Notes: generated from the letters alone by a model not told the origin. DNA of 64,000 bases from Hathewaya proteolytica DSM 3090 (GCF_900142225.1 NZ_FRAD01000015.1:1-64000), one strand, 5' to 3'. Shown: positions 43,606 to 52,423, counted from the first letter of the stretch. Made by a program: numbers and translations.

Positions 43606-44814
43606 TTATTGTAGTACTTCTTCACTTAATAGTTCATGGTTATCATTCATGTAAATAAATCCTTTGTCGTAGTAATCCACAACCTTACCTTTAAGTTCCT
43701 TTTCAGTTTTTACATTTCCATTGTAGTATATTATTTTATTTTCTTCAGGGTAAGAAACATAAAAGCCGCCGTTTTCGCAGATATAGATGTTCTCTTCCCT
43801 AGCTGCCTTGTTGAGCTTTTTATAATTCCAGTTTTTAAGTTCCAAATCTCCCGTACTTATATACAGCTCCTCTACGCCTCCATTTTCAAGAATACCTATA
43901 TACACTTCTCCCAAATCGTTGCTGCCTAGCAATTTTTCTTTGCCACTGTTTTTCTTGTTTTTTTTCTTATTATCTTCTTGCTTATTTTGCTCTTCTGTAT
44001 TCTGCTCTTGTGTATTCTGCTCTTGCTTATTCTGCTCTTGGCTTCTCTCATAGTCTTCCCTATCCAGATCTTCAGGATCAGTGCTTTCTTCTGACTGATT
44101 TCCTCTAACTTTTATTTCTTCAACTATGTTATAAGGAAAATCCACATAGAAAATCTTATTATTTAATTTATCCTCGTATATCAATCTGTCCATGCTTTCC
44201 ACTAGACTGAGCTTATCTATGAAATAATTGGTAGTATCTATAGGCATGATATTTTCAGAAATGTCTATACGGTATAAGTTGCTTTTGTCTTTGCCAGAAA
44301 CCACATTTATATATATTGCCCCTGTGAGCAACGACCCCTCCACATCCTGAACATAGGCATCTTTTTGTTCGTGAGAAATGTCCTTTACGTTTCTCTTTTC
44401 ACTTGTGTTGGCGTCATAATAGCTTATGGAAAACACAACTTCGCTTCCCCTGTTGATCTTCTCTATTATAATCATTCTCTCTCTTTGAGGAATCCACATA
44501 TGGTATGCCAATTGGTGATTGCCTTCAAAAGGCACCATTTTTCTACTTTTTGTAGTGCAATCATACACATATAAATTTTTGCCATCTAAATAGCTGATGT
44601 ATCTTCCATCATAAGAGCACTGAAATTTTTCCCAAGAAGCTTGGCACTTCATTCCTATAGTGATTTTTTCTATATCCTGTTTTTCTTTATAATTCAGCTT
44701 ATAAATCCTTACGTCCTCTTTAATCATTATGTATTTATCTGCCAGATAAAAAATAATAACCTGAAACACAAGGGATATACATATCCACAAAAATATCTTT
44801 TTAAAATATCTCAT
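43606..44814 (-). CDS. Membrane-anchored protein with beta-propeller-like N-terminal domain and Q/N/E-rich linker
   Basis: A 402-residue protein with a single anchor (residues 5-25). SWEKFQCSYDGRYISYLDGK and NLYVYD-type blades suggest a WD40/TolB-like propeller outside the cell. Residues about 245-290 are a low-complexity run of EQN, KQ and KKN repeats, probably a flexible linker or wall spacer. GDLELKNWNYKKLN and ICENGGFYVSYPEENKIIYY repeat the blade pattern after it. I do not recognise a named family. ATG 44814 follows AGGGTG. It is next to a phosphodiester glycosidase gene. Confidence 0.65.
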   Translation of the reverse strand: MRYFKKIFLWICISLVFQVIIFYLADKYIMIKEDVRIYKLNYKEKQDIEKITIGMKCQASWEKFQCSYDGRYISYLDGKNLYVYDCTTKSRKMVPFEGNHQLAYHMWIPQRERMIIIEKINRGSEVVFSISYYDANTSEKRNVKDISHEQKDAYVQDVEGSLLTGAIYINVVSGKDKSNLYRIDISENIMPIDTTNYFIDKLSLVESMDRLIYEDKLNNKIFYVDFPYNIVEEIKVRGNQSEESTDPEDLDREDYERSQEQNKQEQNTQEQNTEEQNKQEDNKKKNKKNSGKEKLLGSNDLGEVYIGILENGGVEELYISTGDLELKNWNYKKLNKAAREENIYICENGGFYVSYPEENKIIYYNGNVKTEKELKGKVVDYYDKGFIYMNDNHELLSEEVLQ

Positions 44815-44824
44815 AGTTTTCACC

Positions 44825-45841
44825 CTACTTTTCATCCTTTTTCACATAGAATATAGTGGGCACTGCTCTTTCTCCCAATATATTGTACGGTTTATTTACA
44901 ACCTGACCTGCATAATACATAGTGGTAGAGTACCCTCCGTCTAAGTTTGTGGCATTTACCACCCCTAATTTTAGCATAATATCTTGCACATCCTCTAAAG
45001 TTGCGCCTACACTGTTGATCTTTCTTCCTTCTATTACTATCATAACTACAGAGCCATCTTTTCTTTGTCCAATGGCTGTTCTAGGGGCAATACCCCATCC
45101 GCCATACTCTCCAAGCATGGTTTTTTTGCCGTTTATCACAAGGGCAGGTCCAAAGCATATGGCTTCCTGCACGTTTTTTGCCTTTAATTCATTGTAGCTG
45201 TACAAACCCACCAATAGCTCACCTTTGTCTGTAAAGGCTGCCACGTTATTTTTTCTATTGTAGTCGCTGCTGTCGGAAAAAATCAACTCACCCTTTGATA
45301 TTATAACTCCACTGGGAATTCCTCCAAGACCACTCCAAGCTTCCTCTAAGCCTTCAGCTCTAGTAAAAAAACCTCCGCCGTTTATGGCAGCAAATGCATC
45401 TAACTCTTTTGCTATCTCACTAGTGCTCTGTCCTTCCTTTTTTGTTTTATCACAATACCCTATGGCAACTCTTTTAGGGTCTTCAACACTGATTAAAAGT
45501 CCCTTGAATTTTCTTCCCTTAACTTCGAAAATATCGCAATCCTTCCCTGGTTTTTCAGGTATTTTTACCACATTTCCTTTGCTATTGTTTATATAGTCAT
45601 TTTGCGAATTATCACTTATACCCATCATCTTGTCAATGCTTTCCTTAGACATATACTGTTCCGTAAGCCATACCATCCTTGAAGAAGTATAGGCGCTTTG
45701 CGCCACTATACTTTTCAAATGAGAAAAAGGGCCGCAATATATCAATGTAGGACCAGTGGCAAACAATATTACTATCTGTGCCAATATAAATATAAATATT
45801 TTAGTAACTTTTCCAATTTTATATTTTTTATTTTTCCTCAT
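44825..45841 (-). CDS. Phosphodiester glycosidase family protein (NAGPA domain)
   Basis: A 338-residue protein with an N-terminal membrane segment (about 15-37). AKELDAFAAINGGGFFT near residue 148 and TNLDGGYSTTMYY near residue 308 are signatures of the NAGPA/phosphodiester glycosidase domain (formerly exopolysaccharide biosynthesis protein). AIGQRKDGSVVMIVIEGRK lies between them. It probably cleaves or remodels glycophosphodiester bonds in the envelope. ATG 45841 follows GAGGTG. It is likely cotranscribed with 43606-44814. Confidence 0.85.
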   Translation of the reverse strand: MRKNKKYKIGKVTKIFIFILAQIVILFATGPTLIYCGPFSHLKSIVAQSAYTSSRMVWLTEQYMSKESIDKMMGISDNSQNDYINNSKGNVVKIPEKPGKDCDIFEVKGRKFKGLLISVEDPKRVAIGYCDKTKKEGQSTSEIAKELDAFAAINGGGFFTRAEGLEEAWSGLGGIPSGVIISKGELIFSDSSDYNRKNNVAAFTDKGELLVGLYSYNELKAKNVQEAICFGPALVINGKKTMLGEYGGWGIAPRTAIGQRKDGSVVMIVIEGRKINSVGATLEDVQDIMLKLGVVNATNLDGGYSTTMYYAGQVVNKPYNILGERAVPTIFYVKKDEK

Positions 45842-45940
45842 TTTCACACCTCTTTTAGCTAATACATATAATTATACTACTTTTTTTAGTTTAATAATAG
45901 TATTACATTACAATGTTTTCAATAGATACACATTTTCTAT

Positions 45941-45969
45941 TTGACAAAGGATAATCTTTCTTATATAAT
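45941..45969 (+). promoter_or_regulatory. Consensus sigma-A promoter of the Fur-family gene
   Basis: TTGACA at 45941-45946 and TATAAT at 45964-45969 are exactly 17 bases apart. AT-rich dyads nearby (TTAATAATAGTATTA at 45891-45905) could be a metal-regulator site, but the match to a PerR box is weak. Confidence 0.85.
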
Positions 45970-46006
45970 AGTAATTACATAATACACAATTATTATAGGT
46001 GGAAAA

Positions 46007-46420
46007 ATGGATAATATAACAAAGCAGTTTAAAGAAAAAAAGCTGAAGGTAACACCCCAGAGGATGGCTATTTACAGATATCTTATGAGTACCACAGAGC
46101 ATCCTTCTGCTGAGACTATCTACAACAGCATAAAATCAGATTATCCCTGTATAAGCCTTGCCACTGTCTACAAGACTTTAAAAACTCTCTCTGAGTCCCA
46201 GTTGATACAAGAGCTAAACACTGGTGAGAACAATGCACGTTACGATGCCAACACCAGTTTTCATGGCCACATTCAATGTACAAAATGTGGAGCTGTGGAG
46301 GATATTTTTCATATAGACTGCACTTCAATAAAGGAACAGGTGGAGAACATAAGTAAATATTCTGATATAAGTTGCAAGTTTTATTTTAAGGGAATATGCA
46401 GTAAATGCCAAAAAAACTAG
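46007..46420 (+). CDS. Fur/PerR-family metalloregulator
   Basis: A 137-residue regulator. The winged helix spans residues 10-70 (KVTPQRMAIYRYLMSTTEHP, SLATVYKTLKTL). ARYDANTSFHGHIQCTKCGA carries the His-x-His pair and the first CxxC, and CSKCQ at the C-terminus the second. The N-A-R-Y-D-x-N-T-x-x-H-x-H arrangement is more like PerR than Fur or Zur. It would sense peroxide or iron and repress stress genes. GGTGG lies 5 bases upstream. Monocistronic, with consensus promoter and terminator. Confidence 0.87.
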   Translation: MDNITKQFKEKKLKVTPQRMAIYRYLMSTTEHPSAETIYNSIKSDYPCISLATVYKTLKTLSESQLIQELNTGENNARYDANTSFHGHIQCTKCGAVEDIFHIDCTSIKEQVENISKYSDISCKFYFKGICSKCQKN

Positions 46421-46448
46421 GAGGTAGTCATACTACTTCCTAGTTTTT
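46412..46448. terminator. Bidirectional terminator after the Fur-family gene
   Basis: AAAAACTAGGA-GTAG and CTAC-TCCTAGTTTTT pair around a short loop, with T-runs on both strands. It serves this gene and the converging gene at 46489. Confidence 0.93.
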
Positions 46449-46488
46449 CATTGTACTGTTATTATTTTTGTATACATAAGTAATGTAT

Positions 46489-47616
46489 TTACGAGGAAAG
46501 CGAATAGTCTTCTAGTGGATCTTCTATGTCCACTATGTGAGCATCTTGAACTTCTGTTGGAGTAACATCATCCAAGACTTCATCGCATTGTTCCGCAACT
46601 GTTTCAGCGCTTTTTTCAGTTTTGTATCGCTGCTTGTAAATTTCCATGACGGAGTCCACAAATTCCTTATCTTTTTGACTTATAAATTTATGCATAACTT
46701 CCAATATTGCTGAAGCTGGATAGTGCTTATCCCCAACTTCATCATAATCTTCATCCATATCCAATGTATCTTTATGGTATTCTCTGTCCACAACGTGTTC
46801 TCTGTTCATGACGTGTTCCATATTTTTCTTTATATTGTCGCTGATATCTTCACTTATATTCAATTTGCTTATTATATAGCTTATTTCATCAGGTGATACG
46901 TGCTTTATAAGATTCGATATTTCCGTTTCATCTAGATTTTTCAAAATATCCCTAAGGTTATCTTGTATGTCTACTGGTCCCTTGCTTGCAGAATTCATAT
47001 TTCCATTCTTAGCTGATTTTGTCCCAAACAAAACCTTTGACAGCAAATTAAAATCCAAGTTAGTAAGCATTTGAAGAAGTGGGTTGTTTGATAAAGACTG
47101 AACTATATTTTTTATAGGGTTATTGTTCATACCAAAGGCATTGGCACCATTCATATTTCCCATACTACCCATGTTATTCATGTTTCCCATGTTATTCATG
47201 CTACCCATATTGTTCATGTTTCCCATATTGTTCATATTTCCCATGGTGTTCATATTCCCCATGGTGTTCATGCCACTTCCATTGTTCATGTTATTCATGT
47301 TGCTTGAGTTATTCATGTTGTTCATATTGCCCATATTGTTTATGCCGTTCATGTTATTCATGTTGTTTCCATTGTTTCCGTTGCTTCCACTGTTTCCATT
47401 ATTCATGCTGTTCATGTTGTTAGCATTGTTCATATTCCCCATATTGTTCATGGAATTCATGAAGTTACCCATCATATTCTCAGGTTTTACACTATTGAAG
47501 GCCATATCTCCTTCTGAAGCTTGGCCTTGCATGTTGTTATTGTTGTTGTTCATCATATATGGATTGTAGTAAGGGGCCTGTTGATCATACTTTCTGCGTC
47601 TTTTATGCTTTGACAT
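46489..47616 (-). CDS. Asn/Met/Gly-repeat low-complexity protein, unknown function
   Basis: A 375-residue protein. A basic N-terminus (MSKHKRRRKYDQQ) precedes about 130 residues (40-165) made of Asn, Met, Gly and Ser in short units like NMNNMGN and GSMNNMGN. A normal-looking region follows: IKNIVQSLSNNPLLQMLTNL, SKVLFGTKSAKNG and helices such as ILKNLDETEISNLIKHVSPD and ISQKDKEFVDSVMEIYKQ, ending acidic. No signal peptide or known domain is visible. AGAGGTG precedes the ATG. It neighbours the Cys-rich membrane proteins, which suggests a shared structural role. I do not recognise a family. Confidence 0.8.
   Translation of the reverse strand: MSKHKRRRKYDQQAPYYNPYMMNNNNNNMQGQASEGDMAFNSVKPENMMGNFMNSMNNMGNMNNANNMNSMNNGNSGSNGNNGNNMNNMNGINNMGNMNNMNNSSNMNNMNNGSGMNTMGNMNTMGNMNNMGNMNNMGSMNNMGNMNNMGSMGNMNGANAFGMNNNPIKNIVQSLSNNPLLQMLTNLDFNLLSKVLFGTKSAKNGNMNSASKGPVDIQDNLRDILKNLDETEISNLIKHVSPDEISYIISKLNISEDISDNIKKNMEHVMNREHVVDREYHKDTLDMDEDYDEVGDKHYPASAILEVMHKFISQKDKEFVDSVMEIYKQRYKTEKSAETVAEQCDEVLDDVTPTEVQDAHIVDIEDPLEDYSLSS
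47138..47480. repeat. Degenerate repeats coding Asn-Met-Gly units
   Basis: On the plus strand, blocks like CCCATATTGTTCATGTT recur about every 18-36 bases. Adjacent units often match closely, so slippage or unequal recombination could change their number. They encode the NMNNMGN runs of the minus-strand protein. Confidence 0.85.
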
Positions 47617-47635
47617 TATATCACCTCTTTTTTTA

Positions 47636-47662
47636 AAGGAGGGTATTTATCATACCCTCCCA
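47636..47662 (-). terminator. Hairpin after the first Cys-rich membrane gene
   Basis: GGAGGGTAT (47639-47647) pairs perfectly with ATACCCTCC (47652-47660) around a four-base loop. Only TTT follows on the minus strand, so it may let some transcripts pass into the Asn/Met gene. Confidence 0.6.
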
Positions 47663-47670
47663 AGATTAAA

Positions 47671-48000
47671 CTAGTTATTGCAAGGACTTACGCAAGATAA
47701 ATAGAACAATGCTATAATAAACAATATTCCAATATCCATACCAAATCCTGACCTATTTCCTACTGAGCAAGGATCATCGCATGACCTTCCACTCTTGCCG
47801 AAAACAAGAAGTATAAGAATTAAGATTATAAGGCAAGGAAAACTACATGCGCTTTTATTTTTTACACCTGAAGTGCCCTGCGGTGTGCAGCAGCATACAA
47901 CCTGTGGCTGCGGCTGTGGCATACAGCATCCCATTGGTTGCTGATCTGGAATGCAGCAGCAAATGTGGCTCATGGGCCTTCTACTTTTTTTTCTTGACAT
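47671..48000 (-). CDS. Small Cys-rich membrane protein A
   Basis: A 109-residue protein. The N-terminal part has CCCIPDQQPMGCCMP and VVCCCTPQ. A first hydrophobic stretch is FPCLIILILILLVF and a second is MDIGILFIIALFYLSCVSPC near the C-terminus. The same plan, and nearly identical stretches LIILILILLVF and FIIALFYLSCVSPC, occur in the next gene, so they are tandem paralogues. The N-terminal tail could lie in the cytoplasm or the intermembrane space of a forespore. No named family known to me; compare the YjcZ-like FILLI proteins of spore formers. ATG 48000 follows GAGGAG. Confidence 0.75.
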   Translation of the reverse strand: MSRKKSRRPMSHICCCIPDQQPMGCCMPQPQPQVVCCCTPQGTSGVKNKSACSFPCLIILILILLVFGKSGRSCDDPCSVGNRSGFGMDIGILFIIALFYLSCVSPCNN

Positions 48001-48030
48001 TAAAAACACTCCTCTCTATGGTTTATTTTT

Positions 48031-48351
48031 TTAGCAATTACTTCCACAAGGGCTTACACATGAAAGATAGAATAGAGCTATGATAAAGATTATACCTTTA
48101 CCACCTAAAAAGCTTTCACCTTCACATCCACATCCATCCTCTGGTCCTATTCCTCTTCTTCCTGTGTTTGAAAATACTAAAAGAATTAGTATTAAGATTA
48201 TCAAGCAAGAAAAACTGCATCCGCTCTTTCCACCAAGTGTATTATTGGAAGCACACTGTGGAAGACATGGTTGAACTGGTACATACATAGGTTCTTGCTG
48301 TGGTTGACAGCAACAACAATTCATTTTTGGTTTAAAACAACAATTTGGCAT
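48031..48351 (-). CDS. Small Cys-rich membrane protein B (paralogue of A)
   Basis: A 106-residue protein. MPNCCFKPKMNCCCCQPQQE opens a Cys-rich tail, then FSCLIILILILLVFSNTGRRG, a polar Gly/Cys loop (EDGCGCEGES) and GIIFIIALFYLSCVSPCGSN. Both hydrophobic stretches are almost the same as in protein A, 30 bases downstream. Tandem duplication and later divergence of the N-terminal tail explain the pair. Function unknown; the conserved SCVSPC end may bind metal or form disulfides. Start has AGGAGG 8 bases upstream. Confidence 0.75.
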   Translation of the reverse strand: MPNCCFKPKMNCCCCQPQQEPMYVPVQPCLPQCASNNTLGGKSGCSFSCLIILILILLVFSNTGRRGIGPEDGCGCEGESFLGGKGIIFIIALFYLSCVSPCGSNC

Positions 48352-48511
48352 TTTAAATTCCTCCTATTAATTTGAATATTATTTTTTAGAATTAACTCTG
48401 TAATTGTTTATAGATATTGGGGTTGTTTAATTATTTTCATATTGTGTTGGTTTTATACTTCGTTGTTATTCAGAAAAGGTAAGTTTAATAGAAGTGATAT
48501 GGCAACCACAC

Positions 48512-49102
48512 CTATAACATTTGATTACAGGCACATCTGCACAAATACGTTCTGTATTTTCTATAAGCTTTTCTGCATTTTTTTCTTTCACTCTTTGAGC
48601 AACAACATCCACATCCGCTTACATCGCAAAAATCAGGATATTCATAGCTTTCACAACAAGGTACACAACAACTAGTATTGCAACATGGGTCGTAGCAGTA
48701 CACTGGTCCACAGCAACATACTGGTTCACAGCATTGGCTGTTTCCACAGCATGGGTTGCAACACGGGTTACAACATGGGGTGCAACATGGGTTGCAGCAT
48801 GGGTCACAGCATGGGTTGCAGCATGGGTTACAGCATGGATTGCAACAAGGATTGCCTCCACCACAGCAAGGATTGCTTCCGCCACCACAACAGTTTCCTC
48901 CTAAAAGGTTACCAAATCCATTTCCACAACAACAGAATAGCAGTATCAGTATTATGATGGCTATACCAAATCCGCCACCGAATAGACCTCCTCCTGGGCA
49001 ACATCTACCCATTAAGTCTCCAATGGTTGCTCCGTCGCCACCACTTCCACCGCTTCCACCACTTCCCGACATAAATTGATTGAATAGGTTGTTTATATCC
49101 AC
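48512..49102 (-). CDS. Cysteine-rich protein with tandem [N/D/T]PCC repeats
   Basis: A 196-residue protein with 48 Cys (24 percent). A Gly/Ser linker (residues 11-23), a hydrophobic stretch GIAIIILILLFCCCGNGFGN near 46-65, then ten N/D/T-Pro-Cys-Cys units, nine without gaps, then further CC pairs. A basic tail, KSERKKCRKAYRKYRTYLCR, ends it. The start is GTG, with AAAGGAGG 6-7 bases upstream. It resembles heavily cross-linked coat or cuticle proteins in composition only. Metal storage is an alternative. I know of no named family. Confidence 0.8.
   Translation of the reverse strand: MDINNLFNQFMSGSGGSGGSGGDGATIGDLMGRCCPGGGLFGGGFGIAIIILILLFCCCGNGFGNLLGGNCCGGGSNPCCGGGNPCCNPCCNPCCNPCCDPCCNPCCTPCCNPCCNPCCGNSQCCEPVCCCGPVYCYDPCCNTSCCVPCCESYEYPDFCDVSGCGCCCSKSERKKCRKAYRKYRTYLCRCACNQML
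48747..48858. repeat. Tandem 12-bp repeat encoding PCC units
   Basis: About nine copies of CAGCATGGGTTG and near variants stand head-to-tail on the plus strand; the minus strand reads Asn-Pro-Cys-Cys. The unit is four codons, so copy number changes keep the frame. Confidence 0.92.
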
Positions 49103-49216
49103 TTAACTTCCTCCTTTCAGAAGCTCTATTTGCTAAACTTCCCTTTTTCCTTCCTTTGATTTCCAGTTTTCTTCTTGAGTATACTATATTCTATTCTCCT
49201 TTTAATAAATTGACAC

Positions 49217-49260
49217 AAAAAAAATAACCTACTTAAAAATTTAAGCAGGTTATTTTTTTT
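49217..49260 (-). terminator. Terminator after engB
   Basis: AATAACCTGCTTAAA and TTTAAGTAGGTTATT pair with one mismatch, with eight T on the minus strand. It closes the lon-engB transcript. Confidence 0.92.
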
Positions 49261-49846
49261 AAAAGCTTATGCTTTCTTCTATATCACTTAAAAGCTCCTC
49301 CACTCCTACTTTCTTAAGAGAAGAAAATTTTATTATCTTCTCCTCCTCAGTTAGATTAAGAGTTTCTCTTATAACTTTTAAGTTTTTAAATATCTCATTT
49401 TTGCTTAGCTTATCTATCTTTGTAGCTACCACAACCACCTGGTACTTATAATACTTAATAAATTCGTACATGGTTTTATCGTCTTCTGTTGGCTTATGTC
49501 GGCTATCTACTAATAGAACTATCTTTTTTAGATTTTGTCTTTTAGTTAGATAGGTTTCCATAACGTGGCCCCATTTTTCTTTTTCGCTTTTGGATACTTT
49601 TGCATATCCATATCCCGGCAAATCCACAAAGTAGAAACTGTTGTTTATGAGGAAAAAGTTTATGAGCCTAGTTTTTCCTGGCACCCCACTAACCTTTACC
49701 AAGTTTCTTCTGTTTACAAGGGTGTTTATAAGGGACGACTTTCCTACATTGGATCTGCCTACGAAAGCAACTTCATCCATTCCATCATTGGGATACTGTG
49801 TTTTCGCCACTGCCGATATTATAAATTCTGCATTTTTAATTATCAT
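49259..49846 (-). CDS. engB: Ribosome-biogenesis GTPase YsxC/EngB
   Basis: A 195-residue GTPase. [14 protein letters not shown] is the P-loop near residue 30, [13 protein letters not shown] is G3 near 70, and [12 protein letters not shown] is G4 (TKxD). SSLKKVG marks G5. It helps assemble the large ribosomal subunit. Its ATG overlaps the lon stop by four bases (ATGA), so the pair is coupled. This lon-ysxC order is common in Firmicutes. Confidence 0.95.
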   Translation of the reverse strand: MIIKNAEFIISAVAKTQYPNDGMDEVAFVGRSNVGKSSLINTLVNRRNLVKVSGVPGKTRLINFFLINNSFYFVDLPGYGYAKVSKSEKEKWGHVMETYLTKRQNLKKIVLLVDSRHKPTEDDKTMYEFIKYYKYQVVVVATKIDKLSKNEIFKNLKVIRETLNLTEEEKIIKFSSLKKVGVEELLSDIEESISF

Positions 49847-52293
49847 TGTTTATCCTCACTTACTAAGGCTGTTTGAAGAACATCTTCTGCAAATTTAGCT
49901 GGAACAAAGTTTAATTTATGTTTTATGCTATCTGGTATCTTCTTTAAATCCTTTTTGTTGTCAAAAGGCATTATTATGGTCTCTATTCCCATTCTATAAG
50001 CAGCTAAAGCCTTCTCTCTAAGTCCTCCTATAGGCAATACTTTGCCAGTAAGCGTTATCTCTCCGGTCATGGCTACATTGTGCTTTACTTTTCTATTGCC
50101 TAGAGCTGATACAAGGGCTGTCACCATTGTTACACCTGCTGAAGGGCCATCCTTTGGAACTGCACCCTCTGGTACGTGAATGTGAATGTCTTTATCCTTA
50201 TAAAATTTATCTGTTATATTGAACTTATCACTGTTAGATCTCACGTAGCTATATGCAGCCTTTGCAGATTCCTGCATTACTTCACCTAGTTTACCCGTAA
50301 GTTCTAGCTTTCCACTTCCAGGCATGACACTAACTTCTACTGGCAAAGTATCTCCACCATAAGCAGTCCATGCGAGACCTGTGACCACACCTATTTTATC
50401 TTCTTTATCCATTTGGTCGTAATTGTATATTGCATCGCCTAGGTACTTTAAGACGGTGTTCACAGTGACGTTAATTTTTTCCTTGTGGTGTTCCACGATT
50501 TCTGCTATAGATTTTCTTATAACAGTGGCTATGGTTCTTTCCAAGGTTCTGACGCCAGACTCTCTTGTGTAGTTATCTATTATGGTTTTTATGGCATTGT
50601 CTGAAAATGCTATTTGAGATTCTGTCACTGCGTGTTCCTTTAAAAGCTTTGGTATAAGATGCTTCTTTGCAATATGAAGCTTTTCTTCATAGGTGTATCC
50701 ATCTAATTCAATTATCTCCATCCTATCCAAAAGAGGTCTTGGTATAGTGTCAAGGCTGTTGGCAGTGGTTACAAACATAACCTTTGACAAATCAAAATCC
50801 ACTTCAAGGTAATGATCTCTAAATGTGTCATTTTGCTCTGAGTCTAGAACTTCTAAAAGAGCATCTGCAGGGTTTCCTCTAAAGTCACTGCTCAATTTAT
50901 CGATTTCATCTAAAAGAAATAAAGGGTTCTTGCTCTTTGCTTCTTTTATGCCATTGATTATTCTTCCCGGAATAGATCCAACGTACGTTCTTCTGTGCCC
51001 TCTAATATCCGCTTCGTCTTTTATACCGCCCAAGGACATCCTAATAAAGTTTCTATTAGTAGCCTCTGCTATGGACTTTGCAATGGATGTCTTTCCTACA
51101 CCTGGTGGCCCTACAAAACAAATTATAGGAGCGTTCATATTTTTACTTATCTTTCTAACCGCCAAGTATTCAATGATTCTTTCCTTAACTTCTGACATAC
51201 CATAATGATGCTGGTCTAATATATTTCTTGCTTCGCCGATTTCAATGCTTTCTTTTGTAGATTTATTCCACGGAAGTTCCACCAACAAATCAAGGTATGT
51301 TTTAATCAAACCGGATTCTGAAGAGTATGGAGACATAGATTTTAACTTGTGCAGCTCAGCCATGGCCTTGCTTTTTGCTGCTGATGGCAATTTTGCTTTT
51401 GTTATTTTTTCTTCGTACTCATCGATTTCTCTTTTTTCATCATCATCCTCGCCCAACTCTTCTTGTATAACCTTCATCTGCTCTCTAAGGTAGTATTCCT
51501 TTTGTGATTGGTCGATATTTTTCTTTACTTTTGTTCCAATTCTTCTTTCAACTTTTAAAACTTCATTTTCATTTAAAATAAAAATAAGAAGTTTTTCTAG
51601 CCTTTTGTAAACATTGGTCTCCTGTAAAAGCTGTTGCTTATCTTCCAACTTCAATTCCATAAAGCCAGCCATTCCATCTGCCAATTCTGACGGATCCTCA
51701 ATGTCATCAAAGTATAGACGCTGATCGCCCGATGCAGTGCCTGTTAGCTTCAAATAGCTTTCAAAGGCATCCTGGACAGCCCTTGTTATTGCCTCCATTT
51801 CCTCTTGCGAATTCTTAACTAGGTCCTTTAGAGGTAGAACTTTGACTTTAAAGAAAGGCTCCCTTGAAACAAATGATTTTATTTTACACTTTACCTTTCC
51901 TTCAACTAGGACTCTCACCACCTCACCTGGAAGTTTTAAGAGCTGCTTTATGGTACAAATAGTACCTACTTTATACACATCATCAATATCTGGCTCTTCT
52001 ATCTTTGCTTTTTTTTGTGAACACAAAAATATCTGTTGTTTGTTTATCATAGCCTGCTCAAGAGCAGATATGGATTTTTCTCTTCCTACATCAAAATGAA
52101 TCACCATGTTGGGGAATACAGTCATACCTCTCAAAGGTATCATAACTAATTCCTTTCCATTTTCATCTATTTCATGTATATCAGTATCTAAAGTTATATC
52201 ATCCTGAATATCTTCTTGGATATCCGCGCTATTTTCTAAGATTTCAGCTGTAAGAGCCGATTCTTTGGAGTTTGTTAACTTATCGTCTTTCAT
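49843..52293 (-). CDS. lon: ATP-dependent protease Lon (LonA)
   Basis: An 816-residue serine protease. Residues about 40-245 form the Lon substrate domain ([20 protein letters not shown]). The AAA+ module has [17 protein letters not shown] and the sensor regions. The catalytic Ser, residue 718, lies in DGPSAGVTM and the Lys in [11 protein letters not shown]. It is 40 residues longer than the B. subtilis enzyme at the N-terminus because of an acidic leader ([20 protein letters not shown]). The ATG at 52293 follows GGGGG; promoter at 52324-52352. Confidence 0.96.
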   Translation of the reverse strand: MKDDKLTNSKESALTAEILENSADIQEDIQDDITLDTDIHEIDENGKELVMIPLRGMTVFPNMVIHFDVGREKSISALEQAMINKQQIFLCSQKKAKIEEPDIDDVYKVGTICTIKQLLKLPGEVVRVLVEGKVKCKIKSFVSREPFFKVKVLPLKDLVKNSQEEMEAITRAVQDAFESYLKLTGTASGDQRLYFDDIEDPSELADGMAGFMELKLEDKQQLLQETNVYKRLEKLLIFILNENEVLKVERRIGTKVKKNIDQSQKEYYLREQMKVIQEELGEDDDEKREIDEYEEKITKAKLPSAAKSKAMAELHKLKSMSPYSSESGLIKTYLDLLVELPWNKSTKESIEIGEARNILDQHHYGMSEVKERIIEYLAVRKISKNMNAPIICFVGPPGVGKTSIAKSIAEATNRNFIRMSLGGIKDEADIRGHRRTYVGSIPGRIINGIKEAKSKNPLFLLDEIDKLSSDFRGNPADALLEVLDSEQNDTFRDHYLEVDFDLSKVMFVTTANSLDTIPRPLLDRMEIIELDGYTYEEKLHIAKKHLIPKLLKEHAVTESQIAFSDNAIKTIIDNYTRESGVRTLERTIATVIRKSIAEIVEHHKEKINVTVNTVLKYLGDAIYNYDQMDKEDKIGVVTGLAWTAYGGDTLPVEVSVMPGSGKLELTGKLGEVMQESAKAAYSYVRSNSDKFNITDKFYKDKDIHIHVPEGAVPKDGPSAGVTMVTALVSALGNRKVKHNVAMTGEITLTGKVLPIGGLREKALAAYRMGIETIIMPFDNKKDLKKIPDSIKHKLNFVPAKFAEDVLQTALVSEDKQ

Positions 52294-52323
52294 AAAATTA
52301 CCCCCTACGTATATATCTAATAT

Positions 52324-52352
52324 ATTATACACGCAAAACCATTCTTTTTCAA
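52324..52352 (-). promoter_or_regulatory. Promoter of lon-engB
   Basis: TTGAAA (52352-52347) and TATAAT (52329-52324) are 17 bases apart on the minus strand, with GTG before the -10. The leader is about 35 bases. No CtsR box was recognised. Confidence 0.75.
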
Positions 52353-52423
52353 ATATATGTTTAGTAAAATAAATAATCTTTATTCATTGTTTTATTCATT
52401 GTTTTGTAAATTATTGAACTTTT

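Noticed and set aside
47123..47569. Plus-strand open frame rich in Met, Phe, Leu and Pro
   Set aside because: It is the antisense of the Asn/Met repeat gene. No ribosome site precedes it, and its composition is a direct result of the repeat.
48747..48858. Possible CRISPR-like array
   Set aside because: The 12-bp units are contiguous, with no spacers, and are in frame with a protein repeat.
48685..49079. Plus-strand open frames rich in Met/Gly/His or Gln/His opposite the Cys repeat gene
   Set aside because: All arise from the 12-bp repeat read on the other strand. The minus frame alone has a good ribosome site and sensible ends.
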